Positions 17,392-26,284 of a DNA stretch of 59,136 nt are shown in pieces. The position numbers and the translations under genes are program-made. How positions within the stretch are numbered: position 1 is the first letter of the stretch; the number at the start of each line of letters is the position of its first letter. The DNA is from an uncultured Desulfofustis sp. (GTDB lineage: Bacteria > Desulfobacterota > Desulfobulbia > Desulfobulbales > Desulfocapsaceae): the NCBI GenBank assembly GCA_905479735.1, contig CAJQNS010000069.1:1-59136 (forward strand). Reading direction: 5' to 3'. The notes under the pieces are model-generated. The model had not been told where the DNA came from, did no database searches, and was given only the letters and a program-made list of their open reading frames with translations.

Positions 17392-17481
17392 ACAACCATG
17401 TTTAAACAAAATTTGAGATCTGGTATAAACGGAGCCAGTGACTTTGAGTAGCTCAACAATTAATTATCCTGGAGAAAACAA

Positions 17482-18840
17482 ATGACCCTGAGGAGTTATC
17501 CCGGATTCTGTGCAGCCGTGTTGGTACTGACAATGTACTGCAACACCGTATCTGCCGATGAGAATAGCCAGGCAATTCAGCAGAACATAGATAATCTTGT
17601 ACGCACGAACGCTTGTGTAGGCTGTAATTTAAAAGGTGCCGATCTTAATCGCATGATTTTAATCGGTGCCGATTTATCGGATGCCAATTTGAGCGGCGCC
17701 ACCTTCTTTCTCGCTGATCTTTCTGAGGCCAATTTGTCTGGTGCAAACTTAAGGGATGCCAAATTCGGAGGTGCGGATCTGGCCAATGCCGATCTCAGGG
17801 GAGCTGATCTGCGAGGTGCACTTCTCGACGGTGCCTTTATTCAGGGAAGCATCATGGACGGTACTGTGGTGGAGGGCCAGTCCGTTGCCAGTGACCTGCC
17901 AGATGAAATCACCGAGAAGGTGTATATCCCGGACCAGGCTCAACCGAAAGAGGTAATGGATCAGAAAAAGGCTGCGGTGGCTGAAGATTCTGCGAAAATC
18001 GAAGAGGTCGCAGCTGAGCCTGATGACGCCGCAGAAGTTACTGATATGAACCAACCGCAGGAGGTGATCGACAACAAGAAGATCGCCATGACCACTGATA
18101 CCGTGCAGCCTGAGGAGACAGATGAGGCTCTGTCTGGCGACAGTGCCAACGTTGTTGAGCAGAGTGAGCTGAAAGAAGTAATGGATCAGAAAAAAGCTGC
18201 GGTGGCTGCGGGAAATCAAAATCCCGATGAGCCCGATGGTTCCATCGCATCAGGGGCAGCTCCGGCGGTTAAAACTGTCGCCCCGGTCAAGCAGGCGAAC
18301 GTCGAGGTTGATGAGAAAGTAGGTGACGTTTCCCCAGAGGAAAAGGCGGTGGTAACTCCTGAACCAAGGGATACTGTAGCTGCAGTTGAAGAGAAAAAGG
18401 ACGAAGCAGTGATTGAAACCGATCTGGCCACAGAAGTTGTAGAAGCCGCAGAAGAAGTTTCGCCAGCTGGTGCGGATACGGTTTTAGCGACAGTGTCCTC
18501 GTCAGAACAGATCATAGAAAAACTGCTCGATAGCAAACGCTGTTACGAGTGCAATCTCATGGGAGTGGATCTTTCCGGAAAGGATCTGAGCGGAGCCGAT
18601 CTGGAAGGTTCCGATCTGAGCGGGGCTGTTTTGAATAAGACCGATCTGGCTGGAACAAACCTCAAGGGTGTTACCTTGAGAGGGGCCCAACTGAGGGAAG
18701 CCGATCTGCGCAAAGCTGATCTTTATAAAGCTGATCTTAGCGAGGCGGATTTGACTGATGCGGACTTCAGGGGGGCGCAGACAGATGAAGCAGATTTCAG
18801 CGGAGCTCTGGGCTACCAGCCGCCACTGATGGTGGAGTGA
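17482..18840 (+). CDS. Exported two-module pentapeptide-repeat protein
   Basis: 452 residues. Signal peptide about 1-26 (ending TVSADE). Module 1 (about 32-135) and module 2 (about 352-445) each begin with a leucine helix and a CxxCNL motif (CVGCNLKGADL, CYECNLMGVDL), followed by ten to twenty A(D/N)Lxx pentapeptides, which fold as a right-handed quadrilateral beta helix. The linker (about 150-345) is acidic and Pro/Val-rich, and contains three spaced copies of a KEVMDQKKAAVA-type segment (QEVIDNKKIAM in the second). The paired cysteines at both module starts could form disulfides or bind metal. Module duplication is visible; function is unknown. Confidence 0.85.
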   Translation: MTLRSYPGFCAAVLVLTMYCNTVSADENSQAIQQNIDNLVRTNACVGCNLKGADLNRMILIGADLSDANLSGATFFLADLSEANLSGANLRDAKFGGADLANADLRGADLRGALLDGAFIQGSIMDGTVVEGQSVASDLPDEITEKVYIPDQAQPKEVMDQKKAAVAEDSAKIEEVAAEPDDAAEVTDMNQPQEVIDNKKIAMTTDTVQPEETDEALSGDSANVVEQSELKEVMDQKKAAVAAGNQNPDEPDGSIASGAAPAVKTVAPVKQANVEVDEKVGDVSPEEKAVVTPEPRDTVAAVEEKKDEAVIETDLATEVVEAAEEVSPAGADTVLATVSSSEQIIEKLLDSKRCYECNLMGVDLSGKDLSGADLEGSDLSGAVLNKTDLAGTNLKGVTLRGAQLREADLRKADLYKADLSEADLTDADFRGAQTDEADFSGALGYQPPLMVE

Positions 18841-18906
18841 TCGTCTGAATCGAAGATGCTTCAACTCCGATAATTTAAGTAACCATCATATACCGTCCGG
18901 TTCGAC

Positions 18907-19344
18907 TCAACCGATATCTATCACCGTTAATTCGTAGGTGAGATGATGACCCGCCAGCGGATGGTTGTAGTCAAGGACGACCATGTCATCTTTGACTTCG
19001 ATCACTGTCACCGGAACTTTCTTTTCGAGGCCGTCTTTCTCCACCTTCTGAGAGAGAACCATGCCTGGTTTGGGATCGATGCGATCGCCAAATGTTTCTC
19101 TTGGGACTTCGTGAAGCAGATCTTTCATACGGGGACCGTAACCCTCATCGGGAGAGACGCGTATCTTTTTGCTTTCTCCCTTCTCCATGCCGACAACAGC
19201 CATTTCTACAGTGGGGGGTAGCTCGCTGTCGCCAAGTTTAATTTTCATGGGTTCAGAAGAGGGGACTTCGAGGAATACAATTCCGTTGTCCAGTTTACCC
19301 GTGAATGTTATCACGATGTTGTCATTTTCTTTTACAATACTCAT
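18907..19344 (-). CDS. slyD: FKBP-type peptidyl-prolyl isomerase, SlyD-like
   Basis: 145 residues from the ATG at 19344, chosen because AGGA stands 12 bases upstream and the alternative upstream start (19422) adds residues foreign to the family. FKBP segments (VITFTGKLDNGIVF, GMEKGESKKIRVSPDEGYGPR) flank an insert-in-flap domain, and the end DYNHPLAGHHLTYELTVIDI is the canonical SlyD/SlpA closing motif. The His-rich nickel-binding tail of enteric SlyD is absent. It accelerates proline isomerisation and acts as a chaperone in the cytoplasm. Confidence 0.92.
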   Translation of the reverse strand: MSIVKENDNIVITFTGKLDNGIVFLEVPSSEPMKIKLGDSELPPTVEMAVVGMEKGESKKIRVSPDEGYGPRMKDLLHEVPRETFGDRIDPKPGMVLSQKVEKDGLEKKVPVTVIEVKDDMVVLDYNHPLAGHHLTYELTVIDIG

Positions 19345-19440
19345 GCTGATATGCTGTCCTGTGTAGAAAGTAATATCGATAATTTTACTCCGCGCCGCTA
19401 CTGTTTCGATGAACCAGCACAATAGTGATTTAGGTGTTCA

Positions 19441-19563
19441 GTGTCAAATAAGATGAAACTCCTACAGTTCTTGACAAATAGTGATCAGAATCATAATGTG
19501 GTGCCCTCTGAACAGATCGTTTCAAAAGAGGTTTTAGGGTCCATCATCGGGACTCTGCTCTAA
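19441..19563 (+). CDS. Possible 40-residue small ORF ahead of hisI
   Basis: GTG at 19441 is preceded by AGG with 6-base spacing; an in-frame ATG follows at 19453. The frame encodes MSNKMKLLQFLTNSDQNHNV... and ends with TAA at 19561, 13 bases before hisI. It is not His-rich, so it is not a classical his attenuation leader. A promoter-like TTGACA (19471) with CATAAT 15 bases on lies inside it, which is the alternative explanation for this stretch. No family recognised. Confidence 0.3.
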   Translation: MSNKMKLLQFLTNSDQNHNVVPSEQIVSKEVLGSIIGTLL

Positions 19564-19576
19564 GGTGTGAAAAAAC

Positions 19577-19963
19577 ATGGTGAAACTCGACTTTAATAAG
19601 TCTTCTGATGGATTGATTCCTGCTATCGCCCAGGAGTACCGGAGCGGGGCGGTACTGATGCTTGCCTACATCAACGAGGAAGCCTGGAACCGGACCGTTG
19701 AGACCGGTACAGCCCACTACTGGAGCAGATCACGAAATAAAATCTGGCTCAAGGGTGAAAGCTCAGGTAATGTCCAGAAAATAAAAGAAATTCTGGTTGA
19801 CTGTGATTCTGACTGTGTCATCTATAGGGTAGATCAACTTGGGGGGGCCGCCTGCCACAATGGATACCCGACCTGCTTTTATAGAAAACTGAACATGGAC
19901 GATTTGGAGGTCATCGAAAAACAGGTATTTGATCCGGCAGATGTCTACGGCTCAGAAAGCTGA
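19577..19963 (+). CDS. hisI: Phosphoribosyl-AMP cyclohydrolase HisI
   Basis: 128 residues, the monofunctional form without the HisE pyrophosphohydrolase. Motifs: [40 protein letters not shown], then [30 protein letters not shown] with the zinc- and magnesium-binding Asp/Cys set. Catalyses the third step of histidine biosynthesis. hisG follows after 15 bases, so the two are likely co-transcribed; the other his genes are not in this window. Confidence 0.96.
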   Translation: MVKLDFNKSSDGLIPAIAQEYRSGAVLMLAYINEEAWNRTVETGTAHYWSRSRNKIWLKGESSGNVQKIKEILVDCDSDCVIYRVDQLGGAACHNGYPTCFYRKLNMDDLEVIEKQVFDPADVYGSES

Positions 19964-19978
19964 ATTGCGGAGTAGGTT

Positions 19979-20851
19979 ATGAATGTGTTGAAGTTAGGAT
20001 TGCCCAAAGGAAGTCTTGAGAAGGCAACCATTGAGTTGTTCGAAAAAGGCGGTTGGCTGATCAAGCCGGCGGCGAGAAATTATTTTCCCAAAATAGATGA
20101 TTCTGAACTCGACTGCTCTATCTGTCGACCTCAGGAAATGTCGAGATACATTGAGAGCGGTATGCTCGATGCAGGAATTACAGGCAAGGACTGGACGCTG
20201 GAAAACGATTCTGATGCGATCATTGTGGCTGACCTCGTCTACTCGAAGGTTAGTAATAAACCGACACGCTGGGTGATTGCTGTGGCCGGCGATTCTGATA
20301 TCAAATCGATAGAGGATCTGCAGGGCAAGAAAGTGGCAACCGAGCTTGTCAATGTCACCACACGTTTTTTCAAAGAAAGAAACATCGAGGTGGACATCGA
20401 ATTTTCCTGGGGCGCCACCGAGGCTAAAGTAGTCGCCGGTCTCGCCGATGCGGTGGTAGAGGTCACCGAAACTGAGAGTACCATCAGAGCTCACGGCCTT
20501 AGGATTATCCATGAGCTGATGCAATCAAATACCCAGTTGATTGCCAACAAGGCAGCCTGGCAGGATCCCTGGAAACGGAAGAAAATAGAAAACATCTCAC
20601 TGCTCCTGCAAGGTGCCTTGAGAGCTGATCGGATCGTGGGTTTGAAAATGAATGTTCAAAATGAAGATCTCGATCGGGTGGTGCAGATTCTGCCGAGCCT
20701 CAATGCTCCGACCATTGCCAATCTCTACCAATCCGATTGGTTTTCAGTTGAAACTGTGGTTTCCGAAGATGTGGTCAGGGATCTGATCCCGCGTTTGATA
20801 GAAAAGGGCGCTGAAGGAATTATCGAGTATCCGTTGAATAAGGTTATCTGA
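19979..20851 (+). CDS. hisG: ATP phosphoribosyltransferase HisG, long form
   Basis: 290 residues, so it carries the C-terminal ACT-like regulatory domain (histidine feedback) and needs no HisZ. Motifs: LGLPKGSLEKATIELFEKGGW, MLDAGITGKDWTLEN, and the PRPP-binding ADAVVEVTETESTIRAHGLRII (about 158-180). The end MNVQNEDLDRVVQILPSLNAPTIANL is the regulatory domain start. Catalyses the first committed step of histidine synthesis. Confidence 0.96.
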   Translation: MNVLKLGLPKGSLEKATIELFEKGGWLIKPAARNYFPKIDDSELDCSICRPQEMSRYIESGMLDAGITGKDWTLENDSDAIIVADLVYSKVSNKPTRWVIAVAGDSDIKSIEDLQGKKVATELVNVTTRFFKERNIEVDIEFSWGATEAKVVAGLADAVVEVTETESTIRAHGLRIIHELMQSNTQLIANKAAWQDPWKRKKIENISLLLQGALRADRIVGLKMNVQNEDLDRVVQILPSLNAPTIANLYQSDWFSVETVVSEDVVRDLIPRLIEKGAEGIIEYPLNKVI

Positions 20852-20871
20852 TTTTGCCAGGGGATACCAAG

Positions 20872-21459
20872 ATGAACCTCAATGAAGCCTTCTTTCAGTT
20901 AAGTGTTCACAGCCTCAAGCAGCTGCCCGAGGACGAGCTACCGGAAATAGCCTTCGCAGGCCGATCGAACGTTGGTAAATCGAGCCTGCTCAACGCGCTG
21001 TTTAATCGGAAAAAATTCGTCAAGGTCAGCTCACGTCCCGGTAAAACGCAGGGCTTGAATTTCTTCCTTGTGGATGGGACCTGTAACTTTGTGGACCTTC
21101 CTGGCTATGGTTACGCTAAGGTTTCTAAACAGATGCAGGCTCAATGGGGCTCACTGATCGCCTCATATCTCGAAACCCGCAGACAACTGCGTCTGGTTGT
21201 CGTAATCATGGACTTGCGGCATGAGGCAAAAAAACAGGACAGGGAACTGCTCCTCTGGCTTAAGCAGCGCACTATCCCATCTCTGGCGGTCTATACCAAA
21301 GCCGATAAATTATCAGGGAACAAGAGGAATAAGATGGCCGCTATCTTGGATGCGGGTCACGGACTCAGCCCCGAAGAAAGAGTGGTTTTCTCGGCGGTAA
21401 CAAAATTGGGCAAAGATCAACTGCTCGCCAGACTGGAACGAAGCCTATCTACCAAATAG
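20872..21459 (+). CDS. ysxC: Ribosome-assembly GTPase YsxC/EngB
   Basis: 195 residues from the ATG at 20872, chosen because AGGGGAT lies 6 bases upstream. GTPase motifs are intact: G1 GRSNVGKSSL, G2 region SSRPGKTQGLNFF, G3 VDLPGYGYA, G4 TKADK. The family binds 50S assembly intermediates and is usually essential. Follows hisG closely on the same strand. Confidence 0.95.
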   Translation: MNLNEAFFQLSVHSLKQLPEDELPEIAFAGRSNVGKSSLLNALFNRKKFVKVSSRPGKTQGLNFFLVDGTCNFVDLPGYGYAKVSKQMQAQWGSLIASYLETRRQLRLVVVIMDLRHEAKKQDRELLLWLKQRTIPSLAVYTKADKLSGNKRNKMAAILDAGHGLSPEERVVFSAVTKLGKDQLLARLERSLSTK

Positions 21460-21633
21460 AGTTCTTTTGTCTCTAGAGCACAATCAAATTCTAAAAAAAT
21501 TATTCGTGATCTTTGTCCTTTATCACTGCCTGCCACAATGATGCTCCCATCGCTGGTAAAATATTCTTGCCAGTGTCCTGTCGATACATTAAAATCCCAT
21601 CTCGTCGCCTATAAATTTATAGAGGAGTATGAT

Positions 21634-21882
21634 ATGTCACCGTTTTCCGAACTGCCGTGCTGGGTAATTATGAAGTGTGGAGACGACCACAAGTGCCCGG
21701 CTAAAGAGAATCCGCACAGAGATTGTTGGGATATTTTCAGTGAAGTTGACAAAAAAGCCTTTAACATCTGTCAGGATTGCATTGTCTATCTGTCGCGGCA
21801 GGAAGTCTCCGTTTTGAGCAGACAGGAAATGGAAATGATCATGCAGAACAAAGGTATAAATGTTAACGACGTTGCCGCTTGA
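21634..21882 (+). CDS. Small cysteine-rich protein of unknown function
   Basis: 82 residues from the ATG at 21634, which has a strong GAGGAG ribosome binding site; an earlier start at 21538 lacks one. The sequence has Cys residues in CWVIMKCGDDHKCPA, RDCWDI and ICQDCIVYL, a spacing (C-x5-C-x5-C, C, C-x2-C) that could bind a zinc or an iron-sulfur cluster. The C-terminal half is a short helix ending GINVNDVAA. Proteins with the CW-x4-KC-x5-C pattern are widespread in Desulfobacterota as uncharacterised Cys-rich small proteins; I cannot assign a role. It converges on lepA. Confidence 0.65.
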   Translation: MSPFSELPCWVIMKCGDDHKCPAKENPHRDCWDIFSEVDKKAFNICQDCIVYLSRQEVSVLSRQEMEMIMQNKGINVNDVAA

Positions 21883-21941
21883 TTGATCGGCAATCCCGAG
21901 AGTTGAAATAGACGCACACGCTCCTCCTCCCCCTGATAATG

Positions 21942-23738
21942 TCAATCTCCCTCGCGCTTCAAAACGGCGAGAAAGGCGTTTTGGGGAATATCGACGTTAC
22001 CTACCGTTTTCATTCGCTTCTTGCCCGCTTTCTGTTTTTCCAGCAGTTTTCGTTTTCTAGTAATATCCCCCCCGTAGCATTTGGCGGTGACATCTTTCCG
22101 TAAGGCCGAGATATTTGTGCGGGCGATAATGTTGGTGCCGATAGCCGCCTGAATGGCTATTTTGAACATCTGGCGAGGAATTTCGTCTTTCAAACGTTCA
22201 CAGGCATTCAGTCCTCGGGCTCTGGCGCTGGCCCGATGGACCAGCTGTGAAAGTGCATCGACTACCTCTCCATTGACCAGGATGTCAAGTTTGACCAGAT
22301 CGGCGGAGCGGTGATCGACAAGTTCATAGTCGAAGGAGCCGTAGCCCTGAGTTATCGATTTAAGCCTGTCGTAAAAATCATAGATTGCCTCTGCGAGTGG
22401 CAGTTCGCAGGTGAATTCAATCCTGCCGGGAGTGGGGTAGTGATAGTTGGTATTCTCACCTCGCCGCTCCATGCAGAGAGTCATAACCACTCCCATATAG
22501 CGCTCCGGAATAAGTATAGAAGCTTTGATATAGGGCTCCTCTATCTGACTGATGCTCGAAGGATCGGGAAAATGGGCGGGGTTGTCCACCATGAGTTGAC
22601 TCTGGTCGCTCATGGTGAATTGGTAGCGAACCGAAGGGACCGTCAGAATCAGCGAGATGTCAAATTCCCGTTCAAGTCTTTCCTGAACGACTTCGAGATG
22701 CAGAAGGCCTAAAAATCCGCAGCGAAACCCAAAGCCGAGCGCCGCTGATGAATCTTTCTGAAAGCTTAGCGCAGCATCGTTGAGTTGTAATTTCTCCAGG
22801 GCTGTGCCAAGATCCTCGTAGTCGTCAGAGGATATGGGGTAAATGGATGAAAAGACGACGGGTAGTACCTCTTTGAACCCAGGCAGCGGCGTGGCGCATT
22901 TTGCCTCTGTGTGGGTGATAGTGTCGCCGGGTTTGGCATCGAAAACCGACTTGATGCCGGCCAGGATATAACCCACTTCCCCGGCCTCAAGTTTTTTCTG
23001 TGGTTCTTTCCTAACCCTGAAAAGGCCGACTTCCTCAACCCTGTAGGAGGCTCCGGTTGACATGAAGCTGATCTGATCCCCAGGCCGGACCACACCGTTG
23101 ATTATACGGCAGGAAATTACAGTGCCCCGGTAGGGATCGTAATTAGCATCGAAGATAAGAATCTGGAGCGGGGCACCACTGTCTCCCTCTGGAGGAGGGA
23201 GGTAGTTAATAATGGCCTCAAAAACCTGTTTGACACCTTCTCCTGACTTTGCTGAACAGAGTTGAATCATATCACTGTCGAGGCCAAGATCCTCCTCTAT
23301 CTGCAGGCTTACAGATTCGGGCTCGGCCGACGGCAGATCGATTTTATTGACCACCGGTATAACCTCCAGATCATTTTCCATGGCCAGGTAGAGATTGGCC
23401 AGAGTCTGGGCCTCCACACCCTGGGCGGCATCGACAATCAATAGTGCTCCTTCACAGGCAGCAAGGGCTCTGGAAACTTCGTAACTGAAGTCGACATGGC
23501 CTGGGGTATCTACCAGGTTCAAGGCATAAGTCTTGCCGTTTTCAGCCTGGTAAGGTAGGCAGATTGTCTGGCTCTTGATGGTAATACCCCGCTCACGTTC
23601 GATCTCCATATTATCGAGGAGTTGATCCTTGAAATCTCTCGCGGAAACGAGACCGCAGAGCTGAATCATCCGGTCAGCAAGGGTAGACTTGCCATGGTCT
23701 ATGTGCGCTATAATGCTGAAATTACGTATGTGTTCCAT
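21942..23738 (-). CDS. lepA: Elongation factor 4 (LepA)
   Basis: 598 residues, standard. G1 AHIDHGKST, switch I RERGITIKSQ, G3 DTPGHVDF and G4 NKIDLP are intact. The LepA-specific C-terminal domain (QAAIGTNIIARTNISALRKDVTAKCYGGDITRKRKLLEKQKAGKKRMKTVG) binds the A-site tRNA. EF4 acts on stalled or mis-translocated ribosomes. Divergent from rpoH across 258 bases. Confidence 0.98.
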   Translation of the reverse strand: MEHIRNFSIIAHIDHGKSTLADRMIQLCGLVSARDFKDQLLDNMEIERERGITIKSQTICLPYQAENGKTYALNLVDTPGHVDFSYEVSRALAACEGALLIVDAAQGVEAQTLANLYLAMENDLEVIPVVNKIDLPSAEPESVSLQIEEDLGLDSDMIQLCSAKSGEGVKQVFEAIINYLPPPEGDSGAPLQILIFDANYDPYRGTVISCRIINGVVRPGDQISFMSTGASYRVEEVGLFRVRKEPQKKLEAGEVGYILAGIKSVFDAKPGDTITHTEAKCATPLPGFKEVLPVVFSSIYPISSDDYEDLGTALEKLQLNDAALSFQKDSSAALGFGFRCGFLGLLHLEVVQERLEREFDISLILTVPSVRYQFTMSDQSQLMVDNPAHFPDPSSISQIEEPYIKASILIPERYMGVVMTLCMERRGENTNYHYPTPGRIEFTCELPLAEAIYDFYDRLKSITQGYGSFDYELVDHRSADLVKLDILVNGEVVDALSQLVHRASARARGLNACERLKDEIPRQMFKIAIQAAIGTNIIARTNISALRKDVTAKCYGGDITRKRKLLEKQKAGKKRMKTVGNVDIPQNAFLAVLKREGD

Positions 23739-23996
23739 TGTTCCTGAAGCAAACTAAGAGGTGGCTGTTGTTGGAGCAGATATAAAAGAGAGAACGGCCT
23801 TTTAGCATAGAAATAAAAGTTTGGAAAATAAAATATTAATCTGAAAAATGAATATGGTAGGGTATAATTGGGTAAGATAGCCTCATATTTTAGGTGAAAA
23901 GCACATTATAATTGCACTTTCCTTGCATTAAGGTAGTATTCTTACTCTTTTGGTCTTTTGAATATCGCCCCAAGCTCGCCTTGGAGATAACTATAG

Positions 23997-24965
23997 ATGA
24001 GCAAAAAGAAAAATTCAACAAAACCGCAAGTCGTGCCCCACGAAAATCCACTGGTGGCGATTTCCGACGATGAAAATCTGCCGGTTCTCAGCAATCCTGC
24101 ATTGCATCGATATTTGCAGGAAATAAGTCAGTACGAGCTACTGACCCGTGAAGAAACCGAGGAACTGGCCATTCAATTCAGAGAGAGCGGCGATCCTAAT
24201 GCAGCGTATCGCCTTGTCTCCTCCAATCTGCGCCTGGTCGTCAAAGTGGCGATGGATTTCCAGAAATATTGGATGCAGAACTTTATGGATCTGATTCAGG
24301 AGGGAAATGTAGGACTGGTCCAGGCCACCAAAAAATTCGACCCCTACCGCGGAGTCAAGTTCTCCTATTATGCAGCCTACTGGATCAGAGCTTATGTGCT
24401 GAAATTTATCATGGATAACTGGCGCCTGGTAAAAATCGGTACCACTCAGGCCCAGCGTAAGTTGTTTTTCAGCCTTAACAAAGAAAAGAAATTGCTCGAG
24501 GCCCAGGGGTTTAAACCTGAACCCAAGCTGCTCGCTGAACGGCTCAACGTCAAGGAAAAAGAAGTTGTTGAGATGAGTCAGCGAATGGACAGTTGGGATG
24601 TTTCCCTGGAAAGCCCGGTTAAAAACGATTCTGATGACGAGCAGAAAAGTTTCATACCCAGTAACGATCCGAGCATAGAATCGACGATTGCCGGCAAGCA
24701 AATGAAGCTGAGGCTTGCTGAATTGCTGGAGCAGCTGAAAGAACATCTCAACGATAAAGAGCGCATGATACTTGAGGATCGTCTGCTCACAGATGAACCC
24801 ATGACCCTTCAGAATATCGCCGATAAATTTGATATATCCCGTGAGCGGGTAAGGCAGATCGAAGTTAATCTTCTGGCTAAAATGAAAAAATATCTAGAGG
24901 CTGAAATGCCTGATATCGTAGATTTTTTTGATGGCGAAAAAATTATTGTCAACGCCTCCGACTGA
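23997..24965 (+). CDS. rpoH: RNA polymerase sigma factor RpoH (sigma-32)
   Basis: 322 residues. Region 2 (LVSSNLRLVVKVAMDFQKYWMQNFMDLIQEGNVGLVQATKKFDPYRGVKFSYYAAYWIRAYV) is followed by the RpoH box QRKLFFSLNKEKK (about 158-170), which separates heat-shock sigma from RpoD and RpoS. Region 4 ends with FDISRERVRQIEVNLLAKMKKYL. It should direct heat-shock transcription. The 258 bases upstream hold a TATAAT-like element but no confident -35. Confidence 0.95.
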   Translation: MSKKKNSTKPQVVPHENPLVAISDDENLPVLSNPALHRYLQEISQYELLTREETEELAIQFRESGDPNAAYRLVSSNLRLVVKVAMDFQKYWMQNFMDLIQEGNVGLVQATKKFDPYRGVKFSYYAAYWIRAYVLKFIMDNWRLVKIGTTQAQRKLFFSLNKEKKLLEAQGFKPEPKLLAERLNVKEKEVVEMSQRMDSWDVSLESPVKNDSDDEQKSFIPSNDPSIESTIAGKQMKLRLAELLEQLKEHLNDKERMILEDRLLTDEPMTLQNIADKFDISRERVRQIEVNLLAKMKKYLEAEMPDIVDFFDGEKIIVNASD

Positions 24966-25012
24966 TCCTTCAGTCTCCCGGTCCCCTAATATCACTCTAC
25001 CACCATACGAAG

Positions 25013-26194
25013 ATGAATGTACCTTTGCTTGACCTCGGGCCTACGCTGGAGGAACAGAGACAGGAAATCATAGAGAAGGTAATCGAGGTCGTCGAATCGA
25101 CCCGCTACATCCAGGGGCCCGAAGTTGAGGGTCTCGAAGAAGAAATGTGCAGCTATTGCAACGTTGCAGGGGCCGTCGGGGTTTCCAGCGGTACAGATGC
25201 ATTGCTGGTATCGCTTATGGCGCTGGGCGTCGGTCCGGGAGATCTGGTCCTGACAACGCCTTACTCATTTTTTGCCACCATGGGTGTGATTATCCGTCTT
25301 GGAGCCATCCCTGTGTTCGCTGACATCGATCCTGTCTCCTTCAATATAGATCCATTGCGGGTTGCGGAGGTGCTGGCCGATGATAGCGCTCGAAAGATAA
25401 AGGCAATAATTCCTGTTCATCTCTATGGTCAGTGTGCAGATATGAGTCCTATTGTTGAGCTCGCTGAACAGTATGGGATAGCTGTCATCGAAGATGCGGC
25501 GCAGGCGATTGGGGCTGAAGCTGTTTATTCCAGCAACGGAGAAAAGGAGTGGAAAAAAGCTGGTTCGATGGGATTGGCGGGCTGTTTCTCCTTCTTCCCA
25601 AGCAAAAATCTTGGGGCCATAGGTGACGGCGGCATGGTGGTAAGTCGTGATGAGAAATTTTCCGACAGAGTCCGACTCCTGAGAAATCACGGCGGCGAAC
25701 CCAAATATTATCATAGTGTGGTTGGCGGGAATTTCAGATTGGATCCAATCCAGGCTGCTGTTTTGAGAATAAAGCTTAGACGTCTTGAGCAATGGCATCG
25801 GCAGCGACGTCAGAATGCTGAAAATTACAACGCCCTGTTTGCCGAAAAACAGGCCCTTAACTCCATTCCGGTATCCACCCCGGAGGCTGTATATGGAAAT
25901 TGTAATGGCGACAATGACCTAAAGCGCAATTACCATATCTACAACCAATACATTATCAGGGTGGAAAGACGTGATGAATTGCGCAGCTGGCTGCAGCAAC
26001 AACAGATTGCCACTGAGATCTACTATCCTTTGGGGCTGCACCAACAGAAATGTCTAACCGATATTTTTACCCCCCCTCCGATGGCCCAGACCGAGAAAGC
26101 GGCAGAGGAAACTCTCGCTCTGCCTATTTATCCGGGCCTTACCCCAGATATGCAGGAATATGTTGTAAAATCCATTGCACAATTTTATAGATAA
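25013..26194 (+). CDS. DegT/DnrJ/EryC1 family nucleotide-sugar aminotransferase
   Basis: 393 residues. GVSSGTDALLVSLMAL (about 55-70) binds PLP phosphate, VIEDAAQAIGA carries the ring-stacking Asp, and FFPSKNLGAIGDGGMV contains the Schiff-base Lys in the SK dipeptide. NYHIYNQYIIRV and TEIYYPLGLHQQ fit the substrate-binding region of sugar-3- or 4-aminotransferases. These make amino sugars for lipopolysaccharide, S-layer or flagellin glycans. The exact sugar cannot be told from the sequence. The large TPR/barrel protein follows 90 bases downstream. Confidence 0.9.
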   Translation: MNVPLLDLGPTLEEQRQEIIEKVIEVVESTRYIQGPEVEGLEEEMCSYCNVAGAVGVSSGTDALLVSLMALGVGPGDLVLTTPYSFFATMGVIIRLGAIPVFADIDPVSFNIDPLRVAEVLADDSARKIKAIIPVHLYGQCADMSPIVELAEQYGIAVIEDAAQAIGAEAVYSSNGEKEWKKAGSMGLAGCFSFFPSKNLGAIGDGGMVVSRDEKFSDRVRLLRNHGGEPKYYHSVVGGNFRLDPIQAAVLRIKLRRLEQWHRQRRQNAENYNALFAEKQALNSIPVSTPEAVYGNCNGDNDLKRNYHIYNQYIIRVERRDELRSWLQQQQIATEIYYPLGLHQQKCLTDIFTPPPMAQTEKAAEETLALPIYPGLTPDMQEYVVKSIAQFYR

Positions 26195-26284
26195 GATCAG
26201 CAATTGGAACCCGCCGTATAGAATTCAAAATCGGCGATGAAAGATACGCACTGAGGTTCATGCGCCGGTTTCGGTCATGACGAT

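Noticed and set aside
17951-18215. Repeat segments in the pentapeptide gene as a DNA repeat or CRISPR-like array
   Set aside because: The repeats follow the reading frame, vary in sequence and are unevenly spaced; they are protein repeats.
19345-19422. N-terminal extension of the SlyD-like gene
   Set aside because: The added residues are not FKBP-like, and the internal ATG has a ribosome binding site.
24138-24746. A 202-codon open frame opposite rpoH
   Set aside because: Antisense of conserved sigma factor regions 2 and 3.
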